Shown: positions 8,555-16,037 of the stretch, piece by piece
How positions within the stretch are numbered: the stretch's first letter is position 1
Layout of the letters: the number at the start of each line of letters is the position of its first letter
Assembly (NCBI GenBank): GCA_024225635.1
Contig: JAAEMK010000919.1
Coordinates: forward strand, 1-64,000
Source: Desulfobacteraceae bacterium
Lineage (GTDB): Bacteria > Desulfobacterota > Desulfobacteria > Desulfobacterales > Desulfobacteraceae
Direction: 5' to 3'
DNA length: 64,000 bases
Position numbers and translations under genes: made by a program
Notes under the pieces: generated by a model
Told to the model about the DNA's origin: nothing
Database searches by the model: none
The model's input: only the letters and a program-made list of their open reading frames with translations

Positions 8555-9445
8555 TCAGGGCGGAACCGGCAGATGCCACACCTGGCTAACCCCTTCAATG
8601 ACCGCCTTCATGACCGGGTCCTGGCGGCGGGTTTTCAAAAAACCAAAGTTCAGATCAATGGAAAAGGTCTCCCCCTCCCAGATGACCAGCTCTCCCCGTT
8701 TTTCCGCCCTGCGGGCGTCATGTTCCAAAAGCAGCGCCAGACCCACCTCCCCGCACACCAGGCTTTTGATGGTGGCTTCCTGGTCCGCCGTGACCGCAAA
8801 GTGCGGGTTGAGGTCCAGGGTTCGCAACCGCCGGTTTAGAATGTTGTGAAAGGGGCACTGGGGCGGGTTCTTGATCCAGGGCAGGCGCGCCAGGTCCTCC
8901 CATTGGGCATGGCGGATCTTATCTTTCCAGCCGGGGGGCGCCACGATCATCAGGTTAAAGGTCTCAAGGTGGAGGCAATCCAGCTCCTTTACCGTGTTGT
9001 CGCCCAGGAAATAACCGGCATCCAGGGTTTCGGATTTTATCTCCTGGAGAATGCTGCCTGAAATGGACTGGGTGATCTTGAACTGGATTCCGGGATATTT
9101 TGGGTGCATCCAGGCGAAGAAATCCCGGGTCCTGAGAAATTCGGGGTCGGAGTTCAGGCCGATGGTGAGATCGCCGGAAAGATCCTGCTTGAGTTCCTTG
9201 GCATGGTTCAAAAAACGGGTGCCGGCCTCAAGGATTCGCAGGCCGTCTTCCTTGAGGGCGAGACCGTGGCGGGTCATCTCCATGCCCTTGGGGCTCCGGT
9301 TGAACAGGGGGAGCCCCAGCTCCGCTTCCAGGGCCTTGATGTGGGCGCTTACCGCAGGCTGGCTTGTGTTCAGGCGCCTGGCCGCCCGGGTGAGGTTTTT
9401 TTCCTCGGCAACGGTGACAAAGGTTCGAAGCTGGTAGAATTCCAT
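8555..9445 (-). CDS. LysR-family transcriptional regulator
   Basis: A 296-residue LysR-type regulator. The N-terminal winged helix is typical (LRTFVTVAEEKNLTRAARRL, then TSQPAVSAHIKALEAELG and LFNRSPKGMEMT). From about residue 90 the co-inducer-binding domain follows (LTIGLNSDPEFLRTR, later GEVGLALLLEHDARR). LysR regulators commonly control the divergent gene; here that is the small membrane-protein gene at 9590, 144 bp away, with AT-rich sequence and GATC repeats between them. The ligand cannot be inferred. Confidence 0.9.
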   Translation of the reverse strand: MEFYQLRTFVTVAEEKNLTRAARRLNTSQPAVSAHIKALEAELGLPLFNRSPKGMEMTRHGLALKEDGLRILEAGTRFLNHAKELKQDLSGDLTIGLNSDPEFLRTRDFFAWMHPKYPGIQFKITQSISGSILQEIKSETLDAGYFLGDNTVKELDCLHLETFNLMIVAPPGWKDKIRHAQWEDLARLPWIKNPPQCPFHNILNRRLRTLDLNPHFAVTADQEATIKSLVCGEVGLALLLEHDARRAEKRGELVIWEGETFSIDLNFGFLKTRRQDPVMKAVIEGVSQVWHLPVPP

Positions 9446-9589
9446 GGGTGATCCTCTCCATCAGAAATCGTGAACATGGTTATCAGATCATACAATTGGA
9501 TCATTCTATAGCAAAAAGGGTAAAGAAAAGACAATCATTTGTTGGCAAGCCCACACCACCATTATCAACAGTCCGGAAAGGGGGAGAAT

Positions 9590-9778
9590 ATGGAAACAAA
9601 ATCGCGATCCATGGAGATGATCACCTATGTTTTAACGGCTGAGGATACGGGCCCGGTTCCCGGGAAGGGGCAGGGGCATTGGATGCCGGGCGTCCTGCCC
9701 GGGGGAGCGGGCGTCATCAAGGCATTGTTCTGGTACCTGGTCTCCCTTGGGGCCGCCGTCTTCCTGGCAGCCCTGTGA
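9590..9778 (+). CDS. small single-span membrane protein
   Basis: A 62-residue protein starting at ATG 9590 with AAAGGGGGAG just upstream. Residues about 1-38 are polar and Gly/Pro-rich. Residues about 41-62 (GVIKALFWYLVSLGAAVFLA) form one transmembrane segment reaching the C-terminus. No family is recognised. It lies divergent from the LysR gene and is a candidate target of it. The good ribosome-binding site and clean hydrophobic segment argue it is real. Confidence 0.55.
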   Translation: METKSRSMEMITYVLTAEDTGPVPGKGQGHWMPGVLPGGAGVIKALFWYLVSLGAAVFLAAL

Positions 9779-9819
9779 CGCGAGGGAGATGTGAATTGTT
9801 TGACAGGTCTCTTTTTTTC

Positions 9820-9848
9820 TTGACAGTGTTAAAATTGTCCTTTAATAT
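9820..9848 (+). promoter_or_regulatory. sigma70-type promoter for the DUF2325 gene
   Basis: TTGACA (9820-9825) and TAATAT (9843-9848) are separated by exactly 17 bp and sit 84 bp upstream of the ATG at 9932. The -35 is a perfect consensus. It should drive the DUF2325 gene and the small gene after it. Confidence 0.65.
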
Positions 9849-9931
9849 CCATACAAAGTTAGCTATGCCAAACAACTTTGAACATTCCGAACCGGCAGTG
9901 CCGGTCACACAAGAAAAGAGGAGGAAGGCAA

Positions 9932-11095
9932 ATGGCATCCAAGCAAAAAGAACAGAACCTGATCAACATTTGGGAGACCCACTCCTGCTTCATCTGCCCT
10001 GTGGCCGGGTTCTGCTTTTCGGATTTTGAGATCAAAAAAATCCTGAAAACCCCCGGCAATCCAAAGCTTGCCACAACGGATTCCTATGAGCTTCACCAGG
10101 CGATCATGGCGAAACTGGGGGAGAGGAACAGGACCTCCGAAAAGGCGGACCGCTTTTTGCGACAAAAGTATGCCAAGGCCCTTGACAGGTTCGGCGCCAT
10201 GGATGAAGCGGCGTTTCAAAAAGCCTGGGTAAAGGGCCTTCTTACCGATGCCATGCCCGCCATGTTTTTTGTGGCTGCCATACGGCGCGATCTTTCCGCC
10301 GATTTTCTGAGCAAGGTGTACGGCGATGTTCACATGACCGGATACGGGGCCATGGCCGCCATGTCGGCAGGTTTCCAGGAGCGGGACGCTGCTGTTGAAA
10401 AAACCGAAGCCCTCAAGGCGCTCCTGTCCGAAGAGAAACACCGTAACGCGGACCTGGTGGATGAAAACATCCGGCTCAAGGCCTCTGGGGCCAGAAAACC
10501 GGTTCCCCTGGCTCCTGAAACGGTTGACACTCCGGGACAGATTTCTGCCGGGGAGCGGATACTGGCCCTGGAGGAACAGCTCGCCTGTAAGGACAGGGAG
10601 ATCCGCAGGCTTGAGCGGGAACGGAGAAAGGCGGAAATCAGGATGTTCGAGTCCATGGCCAACAATGAGCAGCTGGAGCGGGAGCTCAATCAGCTCATCG
10701 CCGGTTTTGCTCAAGTCCAGGCATCCCCCAAGTGCACCAAGGAGGCCTGTCCCAACTTTGATGCCTGCTCAAAGCGGATTCTCATCGTGGGCGGGCTGAC
10801 AAAGCTCAAGGAGATGTACCGGAAAATCGTGGAGTCCAAGGGCGGCATCTTTGATTACCACTCCGGGCGGATCCGCAACGGCAAGAACAACCTCGAGGCC
10901 CGGGTGAAACGGTCGGACCTGGTGATCTGCCCGGTCAACCACAACAGTCACAATGCCTGTCTCAAGGTCAAGCATTTTTGCAATAAACACAATAAGGACA
11001 TACACATGATACCCGGTTCAAGCCTGACTGCCATCTCCACCGTGTTTGAAGCGTCCGGTCTTGAAGAGGCCCATGAACCATGCCCATTAAATTAA
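9932..11095 (+). CDS. DUF2325 domain protein with Cys-rich N-terminus and coiled coil
   Basis: A 387-residue protein from ATG 9932, preceded by GAGGAGG. The N-terminus has a cysteine cluster (HSCFICPVAGFCF) that could bind metal. Residues about 160-270 are charged heptad-like helix (ERILALEEQLACKDREIRRL), likely a coiled coil. A Cys motif (CTKEACPNFDACSKR) leads into the DUF2325 domain (ILIVGGLTKLKEMYRKIVE, then YHSGRIRNGKNNLEARVKRS and VICPVNHNSHNAC). The molecular role of DUF2325 is not established to my knowledge. The conserved Cys/His content suggests redox or metal sensing. It is followed 12 bp later by a STAS-like gene and probably cotranscribed. Confidence 0.75.
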   Translation: MASKQKEQNLINIWETHSCFICPVAGFCFSDFEIKKILKTPGNPKLATTDSYELHQAIMAKLGERNRTSEKADRFLRQKYAKALDRFGAMDEAAFQKAWVKGLLTDAMPAMFFVAAIRRDLSADFLSKVYGDVHMTGYGAMAAMSAGFQERDAAVEKTEALKALLSEEKHRNADLVDENIRLKASGARKPVPLAPETVDTPGQISAGERILALEEQLACKDREIRRLERERRKAEIRMFESMANNEQLERELNQLIAGFAQVQASPKCTKEACPNFDACSKRILIVGGLTKLKEMYRKIVESKGGIFDYHSGRIRNGKNNLEARVKRSDLVICPVNHNSHNACLKVKHFCNKHNKDIHMIPGSSLTAISTVFEASGLEEAHEPCPLN

Positions 11096-11107
11096 GGGGA
11101 GGCTCTT

Positions 11108-11458
11108 ATGAGTAAAGCGTTTTCAATGAAATCCCATACCCTTGACAACGACCTTTTTATAAATCTATCCGGTGTGTTTGACGGCAGTTCCGCCTGGCAG
11201 CTCGCCAATACCATCCTGACCCGTTTCCACGGGTTGGGTAAGCTGTTCATCGACACCCGGGACCTGTCAACCGTTGTGCCCTTTGGCGCCGACATGATCG
11301 TCAACCTGGTCCCGAAATCCCTGGTCCGGGAGAAAAACGTACTGATCCGGGACCGGAACGGCACCCACAGCGGCCTGAACCATTTCCAGACCCTGTCTGA
11401 AAAATTTATCCCTGGGGAACCTCCTCGTACCTGTTTTTCAGCGGTAAGTATTTGCTGA
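11108..11458 (+). CDS. small STAS-like domain protein
   Basis: A 116-residue protein with GGGGAGG upstream of ATG 11108. The layout (FINLSGVFDGSSAWQLANTI, then KLFIDTRDLSTVVPFG and a following helix) follows the beta-alpha pattern of STAS/anti-sigma-antagonist-like folds, with FIDTRDLS in the place where the family often has the regulatory strand-loop. It closely follows the DUF2325 gene, so the two probably act together. The specific function is unknown. The last about 20 residues (PGEPPRTCFSAVSIC) look unrelated to the fold. Confidence 0.5.
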   Translation: MSKAFSMKSHTLDNDLFINLSGVFDGSSAWQLANTILTRFHGLGKLFIDTRDLSTVVPFGADMIVNLVPKSLVREKNVLIRDRNGTHSGLNHFQTLSEKFIPGEPPRTCFSAVSIC

Positions 11459-11591
11459 TTCCACCTGATTCCCCGAATCCCTGGGGCAGGCGTCCCATAC
11501 CGCCTGCCCCATACCCTCAATCTCCGGCAGATTGGGCGTCACGGTGAAATAGTGTTGACAGGGATGGAAAAATGCTGTTTTAGATGTGGCC

Positions 11592-12212
11592 ATGCATTTT
11601 TTTATCAGAATCGTTATGACTATTATCGTTGCCCTTGCTGCCGGAGTCTTCTGGAATTCCGGTCCGGGGGCGTTTGCCCATCCCCACGTTTTTATCGAGG
11701 AGCGGGTCAAGTTTGAGTTCGACACCAAAGGCCTTGCCGGCATCCGGATGATCTGGACCTTTGACGACATGTTCTCCACCATGGTGGCGGAGGATTTCGA
11801 CAAGAACAAAAACAAGGCCCTGGAACCGGAAGAGGTGGCGGATGTCAAGAAAGGCATGTTTGATAACCTTGTCCACTACGGCTATTACGCCTTTGTCAAG
11901 ATCGACGCCAAACCCTTTGAGGTCAAGTATGTGAGTGATTTCAAAGCACGGCTGAACAAGGGTATCCTGACCTACGAGTTCCTGATTCCCTGCCATGTGA
12001 CAGCAGCCTCCCAACCCAAGGTGGTCACCCTGACCTCCTATGATCCCGATTACTATTGCGCACTGTTTTTTGCAGAAGATACGCCGACCATCATCAGCGG
12101 TGACACCGCCGTTGAGGTCTCGGCAACCATCCGGAAGGACATGGAAACCTCCTACTATTTCGGCATGGTCAATCCCTGGCAGCAGCGCGTCAGCTTCAGG
12201 TTAAAACAATGA
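11592..12212 (+). CDS. DUF1007 family periplasmic protein, partner of the NicO-type exporter
   Basis: A 206-residue protein with a signal peptide (MHFFIRIVMTIIVALAAGVF, cleaved near GAFA-HPHVFIEE). The mature N-terminus HPHVFIEERVKFEF and the following IRMIWTFDDMFS are typical of DUF1007. Family members are encoded beside nickel/cobalt permeases of the NicO/RcnA type. His residues just after the cleavage site could be metal ligands. An acidic EF-hand-like stretch (DFDKNKNKALEPEE) is also visible. ATG 11592 is preferred over GTG 11586. Its stop overlaps the next gene's start (ATGA), so the two are translationally coupled. Confidence 0.8.
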   Translation: MHFFIRIVMTIIVALAAGVFWNSGPGAFAHPHVFIEERVKFEFDTKGLAGIRMIWTFDDMFSTMVAEDFDKNKNKALEPEEVADVKKGMFDNLVHYGYYAFVKIDAKPFEVKYVSDFKARLNKGILTYEFLIPCHVTAASQPKVVTLTSYDPDYYCALFFAEDTPTIISGDTAVEVSATIRKDMETSYYFGMVNPWQQRVSFRLKQ

Positions 12213-13126
12213 ACCGATTGATTGCCCTTTTTATTCTGTGTACCGTTTTCCTGGCCCCGGCGGCCACCCTTGCCAACAACCCGTTTGCCGCAGGAACCGC
12301 CCGGTCCGACCGGCCCGCCCCCCATGTGGTGGAGAAGCGTCCGGCCTTTTCCAATCCTGTGATTGGAAGGATACTCATGCTCCAGCACACCCTGAAACAG
12401 AAGATTACCCGGCAGGTGCGCCAGGCCAAGGCGGAGAAGAGCATCAAACCGCTCTTTGCCCTTGTGCTGCTGTCGTTCTCCTACGGGGTGCTCCATGCGG
12501 CCGGACCCGGCCATGGCAAGGCCGTTGCCACCTCCTACCTTTTTTCCCGGGGACGGCAGCTTGGCAACGGGCTTCTGCTCGGCAACCTCATCGCCCTGTT
12601 CCACGCCCTGTCGGCCGTGGTGCTGGTGGTGGTGCTCCGGGAGATCCTGGATGTGAGCATCACGGGCTCCCTGGACAAAACCACCCTTCTGATGCAGAAG
12701 ATCAGCTACGCCCTCATCGCCATGATGGGGACGGGCCTCCTGGTCCGGAACCTGATCAACTGGCGCAGGCGCAAGCAGCAGCAGGAGGAGGAGCAGTCCC
12801 AGGCGGCGCCGCTGGGGCGCAATATCCTTGCCATGGCGTTTTTCACGGGCATGGTGCCCTGCCCGGGGGTTGTCCTGATTATGCTTTTTACCATGTCCAT
12901 GGATATGATGGGGCTTGGCATGGTTCTCTCATTGGCCACGGCCTTGGGAATGGGTGTGACCATTTCGGCGGTGGTCACGGTGGTGCTCAAGGGCAAGACC
13001 CTTACCCTCGGGAGCCTGGACCAGCGGCCCGGCCTTGCCGAAACCGTGGAGCTCTCCTTTGAGCTGGCGGGCGCCCTCATGGTGACGCTCCTGGGCCTGC
13101 TTCTGTTTGGGTCCCTGGCCCCATGA
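12209..13126 (+). CDS. NicO/RcnA-family nickel-cobalt transporter
   Basis: A 305-residue integral membrane protein with about six to seven helices. An N-terminal signal-like segment precedes FSYGVLHAAGPGHGKAVATS, the hallmark NicO/RcnA motif with His and Gly. LGNLIALFHALSAVVLV and GMVPCPGVVLIMLF are the other conserved membrane segments. A short charged loop (RRRKQQQEEEQSQ) replaces the long His-rich loop of E. coli RcnA. It overlaps the DUF1007 gene by four bases. The family moves Ni2+ or Co2+, usually outward. The direction cannot be told from sequence. Confidence 0.85.
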   Translation: MNRLIALFILCTVFLAPAATLANNPFAAGTARSDRPAPHVVEKRPAFSNPVIGRILMLQHTLKQKITRQVRQAKAEKSIKPLFALVLLSFSYGVLHAAGPGHGKAVATSYLFSRGRQLGNGLLLGNLIALFHALSAVVLVVVLREILDVSITGSLDKTTLLMQKISYALIAMMGTGLLVRNLINWRRRKQQQEEEQSQAAPLGRNILAMAFFTGMVPCPGVVLIMLFTMSMDMMGLGMVLSLATALGMGVTISAVVTVVLKGKTLTLGSLDQRPGLAETVELSFELAGALMVTLLGLLLFGSLAP

Positions 13127-13166
13127 GTTGATTTAGCGTTTAAAATTTGATTGATCGTTGGAGATT

Positions 13167-14087
13167 ATGATTGTGAAATTAAAAACCGGATATCTTTATG
13201 TTGTGATGGCCGCCATCTGTTGGGCTTCTTCAGGTTCTGCCTCGAAGTTTTTATTTAATGCGGGAGTTTCTCCGAACCAGCTTGTTCAAATTCGTGTGAC
13301 CATCGCCTGTATAGCTCTATTCCTGGGGATAGGGCTCTTTTCCCGGAATCTGTTAAGAATCTCCTTTAAGGATCTGCCCTATGTGATGTTTTTGGGAATT
13401 TTCGGCATGGCTGCGGTTCAATACACCTATCTGCTTGCCATAAGCAAGATCAATGTTGCATCGGCCATACTGCTTCAATACCAGGCCCCGGTTTTAATCA
13501 TTCTCTTTTCGGTATTTGTCTTAAAAGAGAAGGTCAGCAAGCTGACCCTGGCCGCCATCGTGGTGTCAACGGCCGGGTGTTACCTGGTGGTGGGGGGCTA
13601 TGACCTTGCGCTGTTCTCCATGAACCGGGTGGGTGCCGTGGCAGGCCTGCTTTCCGCATGCGCCTTTGCCTTTTACTCCATGTACGGAGAGTATGGCATG
13701 CGCAAGTATAACCCCATTACCATAACCTTTTATGCCATGCTGGTTGCCGCCGTGCTCTGGAATCTCGTTCAAAAGCCATTCAGCGCCTTTCAATTGGAAT
13801 ATACCGCAAACCAGTGGGGGTGGATTTTCTTCATCGGTATTTTCGGGGGTGTTGTGCCGTTCACACTCTATTTTAAAGGGGTAAGTCTCATACGTTCAGC
13901 CCGGGCCGGCATCACCGCCACCCTGGAACCCATTGCGGCAGGATTGATCGCCTACCTGTTCCTTGGAGAATCCATGGAACCGCTGCAGATCGCGGGCGCT
14001 GTCCTTGTGATCATGGTGATCATTGTTTTGCAGTTGAACAAGGAAGAGGGCAAGCTCACACCGGAGCAGTTGCGAAGGTCGGCTTAG
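13167..14087 (+). CDS. EamA/DMT-family transporter
   Basis: A 306-residue protein with about ten transmembrane helices in two EamA repeats. The first begins YVVMAAICWASSGSASKFL and ends in the conserved VLKEKVSKLTLAAI. The second includes FIGIFGGVVPFTLYFKGVSL and the typical ATLEPIAAGLIAYLFLGE. The start is ATG 13167 with GGAG five bases upstream; the TTG at 13158 is less likely. Members export amino acids, nucleosides or other small metabolites. The substrate is not predictable. It ends just before a 24-bp inverted repeat. Confidence 0.9.
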   Translation: MIVKLKTGYLYVVMAAICWASSGSASKFLFNAGVSPNQLVQIRVTIACIALFLGIGLFSRNLLRISFKDLPYVMFLGIFGMAAVQYTYLLAISKINVASAILLQYQAPVLIILFSVFVLKEKVSKLTLAAIVVSTAGCYLVVGGYDLALFSMNRVGAVAGLLSACAFAFYSMYGEYGMRKYNPITITFYAMLVAAVLWNLVQKPFSAFQLEYTANQWGWIFFIGIFGGVVPFTLYFKGVSLIRSARAGITATLEPIAAGLIAYLFLGESMEPLQIAGAVLVIMVIIVLQLNKEEGKLTPEQLRRSA

Positions 14088-14092
14088 ATATC

Positions 14093-14148
14093 GGGGTCAG
14101 GTCTACACTCTTGACAGCGTTATGTGTCAAGAGTGTAGACCTGACCCC
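14093..14148. repeat. perfect 24-bp inverted repeat (REP-like hairpin)
   Basis: The arms at 14093-14116 (GGGGTCAGGTCTACACTC plus TTGACA) and 14125-14148 are exact reverse complements with an 8-nt loop, and TTTTG follows. It lies between the convergent EamA and feoB reading frames, 5 bp from each end, so it may terminate both. The GGTCAGGTCTACACT core resembles REP-type hairpins that I recall beside RAYT/IS200-like transposases in related bacteria. No transposase is here. Confidence 0.75.
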
Positions 14149-14153
14149 TTTTG

Positions 14154-14807
14154 TTACATGATGTGGTAGACGATTACGGAGAGGGTAAAGGCAAGGCCGG
14201 TGTTGAAGACCACGCTGAAGCCCGCCCATCGCCAGGATGCCTCCCGGCCGATGACGGCCACGGTGACAAAGCAGGGGGCATAGAGCAGCACGAAGATCAT
14301 GAGGCTCATGGCCGCCCAGATAAGGATGGTTATAGCCATGAACATCACCATGATCAGGGGCACAAACCCCATGACTCCGTCCACGCCGCCGATGATGCCG
14401 TCAACCACCATGGACCGGAACAGGCTTTCCCGGATTATCTCCTCCATCTCACTGAGGATGGGATCCAGGACCGGTCCGTAGGAGATGTGAAGGGGTTCCC
14501 AGGTCTTCTTTTCCCGGGTAAAGGCGACGGCCTTTTGCACCAGGGCTTTTTTTCCAAGGCCCGTCCGTGCAACGGTCTCCACAACGGGAAACCCGAGAAG
14601 GGTTGAGAGCTTGTCGATGTCGATGGTCTTTCCCTGCTTCTTGACGGCGTCCATCATGTTCAGGGCCAGCACCATGGGCGCGCCCAGCTCCATGAACTGG
14701 ATGGTGAGGTAGAGGTTCCGCTCAAGGCTTGTGGCGTCCAGGACGTTGAACAGGGTGGTTTTGCCGCAGTTGGGGTTGCCTGCAAGGGCGGCGGTGATGG
14801 TGGCTAC
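14154..14807 (-). pseudogene. feoB: feoB with large in-frame internal deletions
   Basis: The frame is open over about 217 codons, far shorter than the roughly 650-770 of FeoB. It starts right at the feoA stop with AGNPNCGKTTLFN (G1) and jumps straight to VLDATSLERNLYL, so G2 and G3 with the switch regions are missing. G4 (NMMD) and the rest of the G domain follow to EEIIRE. The membrane part is reduced to SLFRSMVVDGIIGGV, GFVPLIMVMF and the C-terminal FVLLYAPCFVTVAVIGREA with VFNTGLAFTLSVIVYH. The gate motifs between are gone. No normal start codon is visible: GTA occupies the expected place behind AGGAGAG. It cannot be a working Fe(II) transporter. Either a decayed gene or an assembly artefact. 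Confidence 0.75.
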
Positions 14808-15046
14808 TCTCCTGTGGGTTCAACCGTGATGAAATCGGCTTCGTTGTTTTTGAGGGTGATGGTGAAGTCTAAAAGGCGCAGGGCCACCGGGTCCTTCAGG
14901 GGGGCCCTTCCTATGACCCTGATTTCGGTGTTGGGGACCAGGCCCATGTCCCGGATTCTTCTGCCCAGTTCTCCTGTTGCCCGGACGGATTTGATGGTTC
15001 CGGTCTGGTTGACCTGCATATTCCTCAGATTTATGGGGTTGCTCAT
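14804..15046 (-). CDS. feoA: FeoA ferrous iron transport accessory protein
   Basis: An 80-residue SH3-like FeoA protein (NLRNMQVNQTGTIKSVRATG, then LGRRIRDMGLVPNTEIRVIG and DPVALRLLDFTITL). FeoA is a cytoplasmic partner of the FeoB Fe(II) transporter. ATG 15046 is chosen for the GGAG just upstream; an in-frame ATG nine codons earlier has no such site. Its stop overlaps the start region of the broken feoB. feoA itself looks intact, so it may now serve another FeoB or be drifting. Confidence 0.9.
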   Translation of the reverse strand: MSNPINLRNMQVNQTGTIKSVRATGELGRRIRDMGLVPNTEIRVIGRAPLKDPVALRLLDFTITLKNNEADFITVEPTGE

Positions 15047-15139
15047 GGAATCTCCAAAATATTTTTTAATCATTAGAGATATTAATGTCTCCAGAATTAG
15101 TTTGTCTTATCGAACTTTTTCATGGCAATCAAATAAAAA

Positions 15140-15175
15140 ATCCCGATCAGGGTATTAAAAATCCCTATCCGGGTA
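15140..15175. promoter_or_regulatory. tandem 15-bp operator-like repeats upstream of feoA
   Basis: ATCCCGATCAGGGTA (15140-15154) and ATCCCTATCCGGGTA (15161-15175) match at 13 of 15 positions and are spaced 21 bp, two helical turns. Each has a CCC-N5-GGG core. They lie between feoA (minus) and the LolA-like gene (plus), 94 bp upstream of feoA, so a regulator binding the same DNA face twice could control either side. Confidence 0.5.
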
Positions 15176-15248
15176 GAAAATTTGCCGTCATGTTGTTAGT
15201 CTTGCCAAAAAAAATATCAATCAACAAATAGTTCAAAGCGGAGGTGAT

Positions 15249-16037
15249 ATGCGTAGAAGGTTTCTTTTCATCCTGGTGACAGGCTTTATCCTTGTTGCAG
15301 GTTTTCTCCCCCTGGATGCCTTGGCTGTGACCGGTCGGGAGGTGATGGTCATGGTGGATGAGCGCGATGACGGGAATGATCGAAAATCGGTGGTTGAGAT
15401 GACCCTTGTCAATCACCGGGGGAAAAAACGGGTCAGGAAGATGCTCTCCTATTCAAAGGATTATGGCAAGGACGCCAAAAAACTGATGTATTTCCAGAAG
15501 CCCATGGATGTGAAGGGCACTTCGTTTCTCTCCTGGGAGTACGACAATCCCGGGACCGACGATGATAAATGGCTCTATATGCCTGCCTTGAGAAAGGTGA
15601 GACGGATTTCCGGCAAGTCCACCAAGGATTATTTCATGGGCAGTGATTTCACCTATGACGACATGGGGGACCGGAATGTCGATGAGGACACCCATACATT
15701 GAAGGGTGAGGAGGTTGCCCAGGGGGCGGACTGCTGGGTGGTCGAGTCGGTGCCCGTGGATGATGACGACAATTACGACAAGAAGATCGTCTGGGTCCGG
15801 AAGGACGCGGCTGTTGTGGTCAAGGCCGAGTATTATGACTCCCAGGGCCTGATAAAGACCTTTCTCGTCCATGACCTGAAAAAGCAGGATAACATCTGGA
15901 CCATCTTTGAGATGGAGATGAACAATCCCAGGGAAGATCACACCACCATCATGAAGATGATGAATGTTGAATACAACATTGGCGTGAAAGACGGTTTTTT
16001 CAAGGTGGCCACGATCTCCCGGGGCGTTATCCGGTGA
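15249..16037 (+). CDS. outer membrane lipoprotein-sorting-like (LolA-fold) protein
   Basis: A 262-residue secreted protein with a signal peptide (RRRFLFILVTGFILVAGFL, cleavage near LALA). The body has the pattern of the LolA-like family encoded with RND exporters: KRVRKMLSYSKDYGKDAKKL, FLSWEYDNPGTDDDKWLYMP and KSTKDYFMGSDFTYDDMGDR, then a YDKKIVWVRKDAAVVVKAEY strand. These are thought to carry lipid-like ligands across the periplasm. GGAGGTGAT precedes the ATG. It overlaps the next gene (GTGA) and heads a run of LolA-like, DUF1302-like and RND genes that probably form one export system. Confidence 0.8.
   Translation: MRRRFLFILVTGFILVAGFLPLDALAVTGREVMVMVDERDDGNDRKSVVEMTLVNHRGKKRVRKMLSYSKDYGKDAKKLMYFQKPMDVKGTSFLSWEYDNPGTDDDKWLYMPALRKVRRISGKSTKDYFMGSDFTYDDMGDRNVDEDTHTLKGEEVAQGADCWVVESVPVDDDDNYDKKIVWVRKDAAVVVKAEYYDSQGLIKTFLVHDLKKQDNIWTIFEMEMNNPREDHTTIMKMMNVEYNIGVKDGFFKVATISRGVIR

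Noticed and set aside
12238..13062. Long plus-strand ORF in another frame of the NicO gene
   Set aside because: Pro/Gly/His-rich shadow frame; the NicO frame has the family motifs and translational coupling.
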